DNA of 64,000 nucleotides from Osmanthus fragrans. Lineage: Eukaryota > Streptophyta > Magnoliopsida > Lamiales > Oleaceae. Below are positions 11,686 to 23,058 of the stretch, in pieces (the first letter of the stretch is position 1; each line of letters begins with the position of its first letter). Below the pieces are notes generated by a model. The model saw nothing but the letters and a program-made list of their open reading frames with translations. It ran no database searches and had not been told where the DNA came from. The stretch spans positions 8,142,001 through 8,206,000 of the forward strand of contig CM033352.1 of assembly GCA_019395295.1 (NCBI GenBank), read 5' to 3'. Made by a program: the position numbers and the translations under genes.

Positions 11686-12029
11686 ATTTTGTGACAAAAC
11701 TAAATAAATGAAGTCAAGGCACTGTACAAACAAAACAAAGACACCACACATAAACTAATCTATCAATGTACTTCTGTGTCTTACAATTCATGTTGTACTT
11801 GTTTCCTGAAATCGAAACTCAAATACCCGTGTAAAAGCACGTGATACATGAAATCAAAAACTTCACAAGCACAACTAAGCATACTAGTTTGAGATGTAAT
11901 ATTAATGTCAATCAAAACACCAACCGAAACATTAACACCACAAAACATCAAAACTCAAACAGCTATGCATAATATGCAATGCACATACTCCCCCTAACTG
12001 CAAACTCTCAATGATTTTATACAGTAGGC

Positions 12030-12250
12030 AAATGTATCTATGTCTCTCCCCAACAACCCCCACAAGACATGTAAAATATATCATATTAAGTCAAAGCACA
12101 ATAATATCTTAAATATAGTATCTACGTCTCACCCCATCGACCCCAAAACACAAGTAATATGTAGATATCAATTCAAATCACAAAGTCTTAAAACAGTATC
12201 TATATCTCACCTCATCGACCCCAAAAGGCATATAAAGGCATATAAAAAAT
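12030..12250 (-). repeat. Three-unit tandem repeat in element Z
   Basis: TATCTAYRTCTCNCCYCATCGACCCC-like units, each holding a core such as CACCCCATCGACCCCAAAA, recur at about 12036, 12119 and 12197, with a period near 80 bp. They lie in the non-coding stretch between the gag remnant and the 3' LTR. Confidence 0.7.
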
Positions 12251-13505
12251 AAGCATACTAAATGGGAAATGTGTGGTTGAAAAAGAAGGAAAATTATTGA
12301 TCTCCCTCTTACTATAAAATTCATCTTCCCCTTTCTATGAAATCTCTCTCCTTTCTATGAAATCTCTCTACCTTTTTGTCACAAATGTCGAAGAGATAAA
12401 TATCAAATATAATGGGGACATACAACAGATTAAAAGTGCAGTTGATAGCATGCATACGCAGAATTAACAAATAGTAAGTCTCCCCAGATACTCAAAATAA
12501 GTCAGAATGAAGTAAATAATATAAGTAATTCATGTGTGTAAAATGTCACTAATTCAAGGTAAACAATACTCCAAACCTTAATTTTGTGAGAATGGACATG
12601 CTAAATATCATTGTCAATAAGGATATTCTCCTACTAATGAAAGTCAAACATTAAAGAATAGTAGAACCTTTTACATGATGCTCGTTTTGCAAATATGTCA
12701 ATTTTTACTCCCCCTAACTTTGAGCATATATGATTTTTCAAATTTTTAAATTTTGTACCGGCTCAATATATATTTTTTTTTCAATAGCTCATAATTTTTC
12801 ATTTTAAGTGCAAGTTCTAATTCATTGAGCAACTAAGATGACCCCTGTAGCGAGTTTTAGGTCGGTTAATCCAAGACAGATAACCATAGGTTCCAGCTTT
12901 TGAAATACCCTTCAGACTTAATTGCTCGAGTCAAATAGCCTCGAATAATAACATTAAGATATGAGTTTTTTAACACTATGGGATAAACATAAGTTTAGGT
13001 CTACTAAAGATGGTCAATTCATATTCAAAGTCAACTTACCAACAAGTGACTCTCATCACAAATCTCATACATGCGGTTAAATCCAATTTACAATATCATA
13101 GTGTGTGCAGTGCAAATAGTACATGAAGACACTTATTCTAAGTACTTCAAATCAATCTAAGTAAGTAATGGAAATTATGCTACAGCTCATTAATTACACT
13201 CAAACATGATCACAATATACACATTCAAACATGTTATACTTCATGCAGCAGTAAACTTTTCATTCCCAATTTTTATTTTTCAATTTTTTAAATTTTTTTT
13301 GTTTTTCATTTTTCAAAAATAAGAATGCATCACACACAAATAAAAATCAAAATAATCAAGCACACAACAAAACAAAATGTGCATGTGCCAAAACAAATAT
13401 AAAGAAAATGCACTTGCTTGAAACTATATCATAAAAAACAATTAAAACATATGTGATGCATGCAAAAGGCAATATCATATAATAATAAGTCCAAGCAAGA
13501 GCACC

Positions 13506-15428
13506 ATGATCTATATCAAATTTATTCAGATCACTCTTCTTCACCCAAACTTGTCTACTGGGATAACGGTTCCTAGACAATTGTGTCACCAACTTGGTCA
13601 ATTGACTTACTTGAGTAGTAAGAAATCCTATCTGACCAACATACTCCTGATTTTTATTCCTATTAAAACTCATGTGTCTATGACTATTCAAGACTTGACG
13701 ACATCTAGGGCGTATGTGTCTTATCTCACCATAGTGAAAATAGGTCGGGACACATCTAGGAGCAATGTTATGGGGACGCTGACATCTATTCCTAGGTCGA
13801 CGGATTTTACGCTATCTAGTAGGCCTCTGTCTAACAAATCTCTTATCTTTAGGCTCAGGGTTACGTATATATTTGGGCTGGTCAGTAGTAGGGACAAATA
13901 TGGTCTTAAAAGTGCTAGCATCGTTCTCCTTAAAACCTAGACCTCCCTTATTACCAGCCAACTTGTCCATTCCTAGAATGTTATCTAACTTTTTAGAACT
14001 TCTAAATAAGGTAAGCAACTGAGACTTAGAATATCTAAATCACTCAAAAGGACCATTCTAAATCACTCAGAAGGTTCTTAACCTGGATCTCTAAAGTCTC
14101 TTGCTCTCTCTATTGTCAACTCACTCACTTTCCTAGAGGACCTCTCAAGCTCATCGGCGAGATTCTTGACCTGTGATTCCAAAGTGTCATTCATGGTTTT
14201 CAATTCACTAAGGATTGAAGTAGATTTTGGAATATGCGCTACAAGCTTTTCTTTCTCCAGTTTAAGTTCTTTAACCTTTTTATTTAAAGCTTGGTTAGCA
14301 CCTAGAATCTTGAGGCTTTCCTCATACATCTTATCGTACACCTTATGAATGTCTATCTCACTCTCATCATCTTCACCAGATTCCTCACAGCTATTTACAT
14401 CCTCATCCTTTTTACTTCCCTGGTCAGATCCACTCTTAACTCTAGCAACAAAGGTAACAATTTTTCCATTTTCCTTACAGGTGGATTTCTCACTCTAATT
14501 ATATGAGTCAGACTCGTTATCAGTGAGAGTAGCATCATAGCCTTCTCCTAAGATCTCTTCCTGCTAGAACACTCATTCATCATATGACCAAACCTTAGAC
14601 ATTTATGGCATCTCACACATTTAGATCTTCTCCTAGATTCACTCAAGATACCTCTGTCTTTCTCTTGAGGTTTGTTTTTATTCCTACATTGTTTGGAATT
14701 TTTTAGTTAGGTAGGTCAACTTGTCATCATTGGGAGAATCAGAATCAGAAGACTCATTTTGGTTGGTTCTTGTAGCTTTTAAAGCTATAGATTTCTTCTT
14801 AACAGGGTTTTCTTTGGTTAGCTCGTAAGTCTGTAGGGATCCGACTAACTCCTCAACTTTGATAGAATCAATATCCTTACTTTCCTCAGTGGCTGTGACT
14901 TTCGACCTAAAACGCTCAGGTAAGGATCTAATGATTTTTCTCACTATCTTAAACTCGGGATCCTCTTACCTAGGTTGAAGCTCGAGTTTACAATGTCATT
15001 TAAACTCGCATAGAAGGAATCAAAGCACTCATCTTTCCTCATTCTAATTTTCTCGAACCTCGTGGTCAACATTTGTAACTTAGAATTTTTAACATCCTGT
15101 GTTCCCTCATATGTGATCTCTAGAATATACCAAACCTCTTTGACTACCTCACACATGGCACTCTCCTAAACTCATCGAGAGAAACAAACCTAAAAAAGGC
15201 ATGCAGGGCTTTGCTATTCCTGTTGCATTTATCTAAATCAGCCTTAGACCAGTTTTCTATCGAAGTGGGAGTGACAACATTACCTACTTTTGTACTAGGG
15301 AGACTCCAACCCTTTACAACACTCATCCATATTCTCTCACCCACAGATTTTAAAAATGCTCTCATTCTCACTTTCCCATAAATATAATTACTACCATCAA
15401 AATATGGGACATGTAATGAGCTACTCAT
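13506..15428 (-). pseudogene. Element Z gag remnant with zinc knuckle and coiled coil
   Basis: The minus-strand start at 15428 opens with MSSSLHVPYFDGSNY, typical of copia gag (DUF4219/UBN2). Frameshifts occur near 15150 and 14945, but the family pattern continues through the three frames. A CCHC knuckle (CHKCLRFGHMMNEC) lies at 14610-14569. Next comes a long Lys/Glu/Leu-rich coiled coil (14341-14078) with LEKEKL and LESQVKNLADELE phrases, then WVKKSDLN near 13530, which in full-length relatives sits just before the protease. Nothing of pol follows, so the deletion begins about there. Confidence 0.75.
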
Positions 15429-15460
15429 CTAGACAAAATTAAGGTCAAGACACGCAATTT

Positions 15461-15473
15461 GGCTTTGATACCA
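15461..15473 (-). other. Primer binding site of element Z
   Basis: On the minus strand TGGTATCAAAGCC lies two bases inside the 5' LTR, a one-base variant of the Met-tRNA complement. Confidence 0.85.
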
Positions 15474-15475
15474 CT

Positions 15476-16555
15476 TGAAAGTTACGAGATAGCGCTAAAC
15501 CGTTACTATATACCCGATTTTAATTTGACTTTACGTGCAGAATAAATCTAATCAAAGCAACAAGTCACTTTTAATTAGTTTCTAGATGGTTAATCAAACC
15601 AGTCCAATTCATATGTTGAATTACCGCAGTTATAATAATATGGAAAGCAATAAATAACAACAATATGTTGACGGAGAAACCCAACAAAGGAAAAACTTTG
15701 GGACCAAGCCAATTACCTCCACTATCGACAATAAGGGTTACAATGTGATTCCAAACTAGCAACTTTCAGTAGTTCTAGCTGCAGTAATTTCAGCAATCTC
15801 CAAGATCCAATGTCTAACTTCCGAACTCACGATCTATCTGTCGTAGATGACTCCCGATCTACCTCCCGCAGCTTCCAATACCTGCTGTCGCGTTTCCAGT
15901 CTCCTGATCTTCTGTCAATTGTCTCTATAAGTGAAATTTCAAGAACCTCTTGTTCTTGTGCTCTTCATGCGCTTGCTCCACCTCTTCCAAATTTCAATGA
16001 AAGAGTCAGTTCCTTAAAAGATTAAGGACGCTAGGTGTTTTGGATTATGGAACATTGATGTTTTTCAAAATTGAGTTGTTGAATCTCAAGAATTGATATG
16101 ATGGATTCACCAATTAATTTTGCCTTGGATCTTTTAAACAAAGATATGAATGTGTTATCATGTTTAAGCACAATGAGCAACCTTAAGAAAATCGTGCATG
16201 ACACCTCTATTTATATGTAGGCGAGAACAGGTGTCATGAGCAGGGTTAAAAGTCTTCAAAATCGCGACTTACGATTGACCAGATAAATATGTCGCTCGAG
16301 CGAGGGAGAATGTCATTGGAGCGAAGGGTCCGTCGCTCTAGCGAAGTTCGAGCAAAAACATCACTGCATTGACTGCTCGAGCGAGATGATGGCGAGCAAC
16401 TAGCGAAATTTCGACAGATCCTTAACCTTGTTCCAAGCTCGAATTCAAACCCTACCTCAATTATACATAATTGCACCTAGGTCCTTGACTTTTACAAGTG
16501 TACATTTTAGTCTCTTTTGTTCACAAACATGCCAATTACAATATTGACCCCAACA
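15476..16555 (-). repeat. 5' LTR of element Z
   Basis: 1080 bp. On the element strand it starts TGTTGGGGTCAATATTG and ends CGTAACTTTCA. It holds a word cluster at 16291-16405 (CGCTCGAGCG and variants) and the phrase CTAGGTCCTTGACTTTTACA at 16477. Confidence 0.85.
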
Positions 16556-17006
16556 AAAATCTTCAAGATGTAATTTAAATATAAGTTTAGACCTTGATTT
16601 GATTACTCTCAAAAAAACTAACGAGGATGATAGCTACGAGGAACCTAATATAATTCATGATTAGACATATATTAAGACAAACATTAAGAGGAAACACAGA
16701 AATATCTCCTACTCTCTAATTTTTAGACTGGTGAATTTGATTACATAGTATCTACTTTTACTTTGTGTGTAGAGAGAGAGGGAGATCACGGATATAGTGA
16801 TTTGCATATCATATCACATGCAACACAGTGAAAAATCCTTTTCCTCATTAAAAAACCTGCCTGTTATTAAGGTAACAGTTGAAAAGGTAGGTCCTATATA
16901 AATCGTAAACTTGCTAAAATTGCTTTACAGCACTACTCATCACCTTCAAATTTTACACAATTTTAAGCAAGTATAGAGTTTAGTATCTTAATTTTGTAAG
17001 GCAAGC
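16556..17006 (+). promoter_or_regulatory. Upstream region of the short gene at 17007
   Basis: Contains CTATATAAAT at 16894-16903, about 105 bp upstream of the ATG and a plausible TATA box. The leader would then be roughly 75 bases. A GA-rich run (AGAGAGAGAGGGAGA) lies at about 16771. Beyond this no motif is claimed. Confidence 0.5.
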
Positions 17007-17336
17007 ATGTCTATCGAAGCTCTGGCGATGGCTGGCGTTAATTACTCTGAATGTGGCATCAATGTTGAGCTTAGTGAGTTGGAATTACGGCCACCATTGT
17101 ATCTTGAAGCTGAGGAAGATAATCTGAGTGTTCGAGATAATAAAAAAGCTGCTGATATTTCTTCTATCAAAGAAAGGATTCGGGAATGGGCTAAAGCAGT
17201 TGCTTCAAGCAATTCTACGAATATTTCTGACTCCAAATCAGAGATTTACGAGGATGCAACAGCTCTACAGATTGTTAATCGAAAGGAAGCATTTAAAGCA
17301 TCAACCGAACTAATTAAATTATATCTTGTTGCTTGA
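17007..17336 (+). CDS. Short acidic protein of unknown function (MSI family), 109 residues
   Basis: A single open frame from ATG 17007 to TGA 17334, with no intron needed. It begins MSIEALAMAGVNYSECG. The middle is Glu/Leu-rich, and there is a Lys/Ile/Arg/Glu stretch (ISSIKERIREWAKAVASS) that could form an amphipathic helix. I see no signal peptide, membrane segment or catalytic motif. It is the only intact member of a local family whose other members (6967 and 19145) are broken. All lie in or next to a segmental duplication, with a TATA-like box 105 bp upstream of this one. Short plant proteins with this kind of start seem familiar to me as unnamed proteins, but I cannot verify that. It could also be a recent pseudogene that happens to be open. 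Confidence 0.65.
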   Translation: MSIEALAMAGVNYSECGINVELSELELRPPLYLEAEEDNLSVRDNKKAADISSIKERIREWAKAVASSNSTNISDSKSEIYEDATALQIVNRKEAFKASTELIKLYLVA

Positions 17337-17352
17337 ACCTCATAAGTGTATT

Positions 17353-19340
17353 ACGAGAAATTAGAAATAGAATCTAGTAATTTCAAGAAAAAACAAGAAC
17401 AGCAATAGATTAATGATTCAAGAAAAATCGTAATCAATGCTGTGTGTACTTTGCTATGGACAAGACTGCATATAATTCCATGAAAAATTTAGAAATTTAT
17501 TTCTCTTATAATTTAATCAAATTCGTATTTAATTTATACAAAAAATAATTAGTTAATCTATTGAATATATATTATTAATTTATACAAGTTATATACTGTA
17601 TTGTTGTCATTTTAATGACAATGAGAATATGTTCGATGTAAATTTTTTTAAAATAAATTTCGTGAAATTATTATTATTATTATTATTATTTTTTTTTTTT
17701 TGAAGAATATATGAACAAAAATTAGGGAAGATTTATGGGTTTATGTGTAAAATTATTTTAATGGAAGAATGAATGATTTAAAATAAGATTGGAAAAAATA
17801 AATTTTAAACAATCTCGACCAAAACAAAGGCTAAATATCTTTAAATACTGAATTCAATTACAAAATGTTAAACCTGGACAGACCTGGGCTTTTCCATGGA
17901 CAGGAATAAAAGGTCCCTTCAAAAAGTGAAGTACGCACATCCAGGATTCTTTAAAGCAAAAGAACTGTTTGCTATTTGTTCACTGCACTGCTCCATGATC
18001 TAGTGGCAATATTTGCCTCCTGGTTTTATTGAAGCCCGTCCATTCTTCTCAATAAATCAATAAGTGATGTAGGATTATCACTAGAGAGGACCTCTGGAAA
18101 AATTAACCAATGCCTCATTCTCGTTTTGAGCACAACTTGCTGATTCCCTAATAAAACTTATATTTTCATGCCCAATGGATTCTTGAGAAGTTCATATCCA
18201 GCAATAGCTCCTTAGCAGAACCTCAGCTAGAATGGGAAAAATAGTTTCAAATTGTAGTTGGTATTGCTCAGGGAATAGAATGCTTGCACCTTCCACCTAG
18301 ACATAAAGCCTCCCAACATTCTTCAACCCTAAAGTATCGGATTTTAGCCTGGTGAAACTTTGCCCAATAGGTCCAGTATAGTGTCAATGAGAGGGGCTAG
18401 AGGGACAATAGGGTATATAGCTCTAGAAACAGTTTTAGAAACGTTGAAGACATCAAGCACACCCCTGATCAAGATTTCTTATGCACGTTTTTTGTTTCAA
18501 TAACATGAGTTTGAGTTTCACGATTCAAGAGTCAATTTTACTACTACACTCATATTATTGTTGCCGTTTTGTTTCTTGATCAAGGGATCTCTGATGAGAA
18601 ATCTCTGTGCAATTTTAGATGTGTGCTATGTTATAATACTTTTAAATAATTAACTCCGACGATCTAATCTGCGAAACCCTTCACTATACGATTCATAAGT
18701 ACAATGCTAACCACCTTGGAAGCTATGATAGCTGAAATTTTTGCAAGTAAATTTGAACTACTTTGTGTAGTGATTTAAAAGTGGTGTGCTTTAACATATG
18801 CAATGCCATACGTCACAAATCTCACGCAATTGCATACATGATTGAAAAGAACTTTACACAGTCAACAGAACGATCACAAGAAAGTTTTGCTAAATTTTCA
18901 TTCAAAATCTACCCAATTTCCCTTAGCTTTTTGAACTTCACGTGCACAATAAAAAATGCTGACTTTTTATCATTACATAATCTTTTGACATAATAGTTGA
19001 GAAATAGTTTGAATTTTTCAAATATGATCACTACTATATATATTTTGGTCCATCGGTGAATGTTTATCAAAAGAGACTCTTTAAAGGACAATCTATTATT
19101 GACAATTTCTCCTTATAAGTAGACGCAACTTTGCATTATCAAGAATGTCGATTACACTTGAAGCTTTAGCATTGTCGGGTGCCAACTATATTGAATATGG
19201 TCTGGATGTGGAAAAATTGGGAACTATTGGAATGACAGGTCCCTCTTCATTTATTAGCAAACGACAAAGACGATGATGGCAAAGACGAAGAGCAAGAAAA
19301 TGACGAATGGAATAAATTAGATATCCAGTATTTTATTCCA
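17353..19340. repeat. Segmental duplication copy B (uninterrupted)
   Basis: Matches 1-1369 and then 6589-7146, without the copia insertion. Small differences include an ATT microsatellite at 17670-17690 and an extra ATGAGTTTGAGTTTCACG segment near 18504. The junction AGTAAATTTGAACTACTTTG at about 18748 is the empty site for copia element A. Confidence 0.92.
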
Positions 19341-19445
19341 TATTTACAATGGAAATTTGTAAATAAATCAAGAAGCATATCTGATGAAGTGCAGAAAGAA
19401 TTGGAGTTTATGGTAAAGTGGGATTGGCGTAAACAAAACAAGTAA
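19145..19445 (+). pseudogene. Frameshifted MSI short-gene family member
   Basis: ATG 19145 reads MSITLEALALSGANYIEYG, but one extra base in the A run after the GTGGAA codons (about 19209-19216), relative to copy A, shifts the frame. The original frame then continues as an acidic stretch and a hydrophobic/basic tail (about YFIPYLQWKF and FMVKWDWRKQNK) to TAA 19443. The length would have been about 100 residues, like the 109 of the open gene, but the tails do not resemble each other. One stop also appears near the shift. Confidence 0.65.
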
Positions 19446-19446
19446 A

Positions 19447-19800
19447 TGTCCGGTTTTTGGGACAAATTCCTTCGTTTGGGCGCCCTTCGTTTTTTTCCCT
19501 TTTTGGTAAGTTTTATTTTGGCAATATTTCACTCAAATAAATTCGGATTTGAATTCCGTTTGTTGGGACGATCCTGAAAATTAGGAGAATCAGTTCTAGT
19601 TGTTATCTCAAATTTTTTCATTTTTGGAAAAATATCTTTTTTTATTATTTTTATTTAATCCTTCCGAATTTTCTTATATTTTTGCTATATAAAGTGTTGT
19701 AAGCCCTTTGAGGCCTCATTGCTTGATTGAAATAAAATTTTCGTGAATTATTTTCACCTTTATAAGATTCATTCATTTTTCGTATAATTTTTCGCTAGGT
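19447..19800 (+). repeat. Possible LTR fragment
   Basis: It begins TGTCCGG directly after the pseudogene stop and contains a promoter-like GCTATATAAAGTG and, some 50 bases on, AATAAAATTTTCG, the spacing seen in many plant LTRs (TATA box then polyadenylation signal). No partner LTR or target duplication was found, so this is tentative. Confidence 0.3.
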
Positions 19801-21200
19801 CAATATCAAAGTGTCATTTAAATGATGATGATATTGGAGATGGCTATGATTCTGGATTTGGCAGTGTATGTAGAAATGATTATTGCAATACGGATAAATA
19901 CGACCTAGGGGGTCCCACAGGGTCAAACCCCCACTTTTTTAAAAAATAAAAAATAAATTGTTTAGCTTTTTTTTTTTTTTTTTTAGAAGGTAACTATAAA
20001 ATTTGATTGTGATCCCCCTACGTCTGGATCCGCCCCTACGGATAAATCACCAAATGCATTAAATAGAACGTTGCTCTATCCAACTGACAATAGAAGAAAT
20101 TAATCAGCATATATTTTCTCTGTTTTTCAACAGCAAAGAAAGAATTTAAAATTTATTTTGCAGACATTGAAACCTCAATAACACAAACCTTCACATGAAA
20201 TTGTGACGTGAACGATCTTATTAGCTTTGCTGAAAGTGAGCCTACAATCTTACAGCATCAACACTTGGACCCCTCTTAAGTATCCTCTTATTTAATTAGG
20301 ACAAGTTTTTTTCCTTTATCAATGTTTACTTAATTGAAAATCTACTACTTGTGTCTTACTTCAATCTTTATTTGATTAAAATTAACAGAGAACCAATAAC
20401 AAAACAAACCCTAGTTTGTTATTTTCCAAGAAAGCAAGACACCACAATCTATCTACATAAAGAAAATAATGTGATTGCACCAAGACTCTCTGAACGTAAG
20501 GTAATCACGACTTCCTCTCGCTTGTACTATATTTTTATCCATAATTTAAATTTGGAGGATCCAAACCTTCTTCAAAATTTAGGTGGAGGCTTAAAAACCC
20601 ATTTAGACTAAAATGGTGTTTCTCTTAAAAATAATAAAAACGAAATAAAGACTAATTGATTCATTATTCCTACAGGTTTTGACATCAAGACAATAAATAG
20701 CTCATGTTTGATCCTCAATTGTTGTAAAATTCATTTCAATCACACATTTCATAGAACTCATGACTTACATCAATTTACTAATCACACATTTTATCAAAAT
20801 TTATTTAAAAAATAATAATAAATTTTAGCAACCACAAAAGGGACATAGACAAGTTTGGCATTTCCAAGAGTTAATAGATTGCTGTGTTATACAGGCGATC
20901 GATTTGCTTTGAATCTTTCAACATGGAACCGAATGAAATTTGGATGCCTACTATGAACGGATTAGTCTTTGTTCTGAACATAATTTCTTGGTTATGAAAA
21001 GTGAAACAGAAAATTAAGAAAACCCAACCATCATTTGCTTTCTCTATTTATTTTATAATTATCATGTCGAAATAATTTTTTAATGAATGATCATCATCGG
21101 TTTTGGGTGAAATTGCACTAGGAATAAATCAATGTTTTAAAAGTCAATTCGAACATAAATGGTTAAAGATAAAAACTCAAACCAAGATCATACTGGTGTG
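19801..21200. other. Intergenic, no recognised gene
   Basis: AT-rich. The 86-codon frame at 20351 has no family resemblance and no supporting signal. The segment near 19905-20035 (GGGGGTCCCACAGGG ... GGATCCGCCCCTACGG) looks like common repeat DNA. Confidence 0.45.
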
Positions 21201-21530
21201 GGATAATAATCCAAATGGTCACTGAACTTTGTAAAAAGTTTTCACAGGGATATTGAACTTTAAAAATTACCACATTTATCATTAAACTTTACAATTTCTA
21301 ATTTCATTCATCACTGACCTCACGTTCTGTCAAAATTTTGACGAAATGCTGACTTAACTGCATGTGACACTATGTATCAACTAATTTAGCATCCACATAT
21401 GTAACCACGTGAGGTCACGATGAACAAGATTATCAATCGCAAAGTTTAGTGATGAATTGAGTGGATTTTTAAGTTCAGTGACCTCGTGAATTTTTTTTGC
21501 AAAGTTTAGTGACCATTTAAGTTATTATCC
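21201..21530. mobile_element. MITE W, first copy
   Basis: 330 bp with inverted ends of about 60 bp: GGATAATAATCCAAATGGTC at the left against ...GACCATTTAAGTTATTATCC at the right. It contains several phrases of the type CACTGAACTTT, alternating in both orientations. A second member lies at 21904-22398. No clear target duplication was found. Confidence 0.75.
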
Positions 21531-21539
21531 GCACATTAT

Positions 21540-21898
21540 CCAATAAAATAATATTACACATAATCCCAAAAAAAAATTCTTATTTTTTAATCATACATTT
21601 TCCCGAAAAATCACCATTCCAAAATATATTTTTCCCTTCTCTCTATTAAAAAAATAAATAAATAATAAATGTCTTGAAAAAATTAATAGCGGGTGGAAAA
21701 AAAAGAGGCATGACTAAATACTAATCATTTTCAATGGCACATTATCTAAAAAATCACTATTCCAAAACTTATTTTTCAATATATATATTGTAGAGAGAAG
21801 GGAACAAATGTATTTTGAAATATTGATTTTTAGAGAATGTATGATTTAAAAATAATGAAAAGTTTTAGATTTACGTATAATATTATTTTATTAGAAAA
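21540..21898. mobile_element. MITE with imperfect inverted halves
   Basis: CAATAAAATAATATTACACA at the left is mirrored by ...CGTATAATATTATTTTATTAG at the right, and TTTTTAATCATACATTTTCC by GAATGTATGATTTAAAAA. Loop sequence around 21650-21780. No coding potential. Confidence 0.6.
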
Positions 21899-21903
21899 TG
21901 TGT

Positions 21904-22398
21904 GGATAATAACCCAAACGGTCATTGAACTTCGCAAAATGTTTCCACAAGATCACTGAACTTTAAGCCCCCATTTGGCCTCCATTATTTTGCGTTATAA
22001 TTTTGGGAATAGTATTTTTTGGAGATTGTGTGATTGAAAAAGAAAGATTTTTATTTCTTTATTTACGTGTACTATTATTTGATGAAAATTTGTGTAATTG
22101 AAAAATAAAAGAGAAAAATTATAATGTGAAATAATGGGGTCAAACGGGGGCTAAAAATCACCTCATTTAGTACGAAATTTTGCAAATAGTGCCACGTATG
22201 CAGCCACATCAGTATTCCATTGAGACAGTGCCACGTATGCAGCCACATCAGTATTCCGTCAAATTTTTGATGGACCGTAAGGCCAGTAATGAACGAGATT
22301 AAAAATTACAAAGTATAGTGATGAATGACGTGATTTTTAAAGTTCAGTGATCCTTTGAAAATTTTTACAAAGTTTAGTGACCATTTGGGTTATTATCT
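21904..22398. mobile_element. MITE W, second copy, with a nested MITE
   Basis: GGATAATAACCCAAACGGTC at the left and ...GACCATTTGGGTTATTATC at the right match the first W copy. The left arm is interrupted at 21967-22151 by another MITE. In the right arm a 39-bp segment (GCCACGTATGCAGCCACATC...) is tandemly duplicated at 22191 and 22230. Confidence 0.75.
21967..22151. mobile_element. Nested Tourist/PIF-like MITE
   Basis: 185 bp, starting GCCCCCATTTGGCC and ending GGTCAAACGGGGGC, with flanking TAA on both sides (21964-21966 and 22152-22154). A 3-bp TAA/TTA duplication fits PIF/Harbinger MITEs. Related termini occur near 44370 (GCCCCTTTTTGAC) and 45513 (GCCCCTGTTTGGCC). Confidence 0.65.
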
Positions 22399-23058
22399 CT
22401 ACTAGTGTTCAAGTTCTAAGGCAGAACTGAATTATTTTAACGGGTTGAAATTTTTGGTTAAGAAGTCCATAACTACTTCTCTTACTACACAATGCTTACC
22501 TAATAAATGATTAAATCCGACTCTATTCAAACTTTTTGGTTCATCCAACAATCTCCATGTGTGTGACTGTTGTTTAGCACTTTTTGATATCAAACAAAGA
22601 ACTGCTTTTATTAGTTGTGGCAATTGAGCTGAGTAAAGCCACCTTGATTTCCAGAGACCAAAAATGATTTGATGGAGACGTAGAACAAAGTTATGTATTT
22701 CAATCAACATTTTGAGGTTATGAGCCTAGTTGGCTGGAGCAAGTCTGTTTCGTCCCATTTCTATGTGTCATGTCTTGGTATATAGACTCGTTTCGAAACA
22801 AGATGAGACAAGTCTATGGGCCTAACACTTCCAGCTGATTTCGCTCATTGATTATAGCCCCAGTTTGGATTAGATAAAAAAAATAAAATTTAGTAAATTT
22901 TGATAAAAGTTAATAAAATCTATTATTGAAAAGTTGATAGAAACTGAGATACCCATCAAATGTCTAGTTGAAATGAGATTGAAGAAAAATTAACTTAAAA
23001 AAAATGACCCAAACAATGACTTAATATTTGAAGTCTGCATACTCTCATTTTTAGCATG
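22399..23058. other. Intergenic, no recognised gene
   Basis: The 92-codon minus-strand frame at 22432-22710 starts with MLIEIHNFVL and has no family resemblance. Nothing else is supported. Confidence 0.4.

Larger units (their letters stand above)
10470..16555 (-). mobile_element. Copia-type element with gag only (element Z, minus strand)
   Basis: On the minus strand the order is 5' LTR (16555 to 15476), Met-tRNA primer site (15473 to 15461), gag (15428 to about 14560), a coiled-coil region, about 1.8 kb of non-coding DNA, a purine tract (11685 to 11672) and the 3' LTR (11671 to about 10800 or further left). There is no recognisable integrase, reverse transcriptase or RNase H, so it resembles a large non-autonomous derivative. 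The outer end of the left LTR is diverged and its boundary uncertain, so no target duplication could be set. Confidence 0.8.

Noticed and set aside
19447..19800. Full LTR or solo LTR call
   Set aside because: TATA and AATAAA spacing are suggestive, but no target duplication or partner was found, so only a low-confidence fragment is listed.
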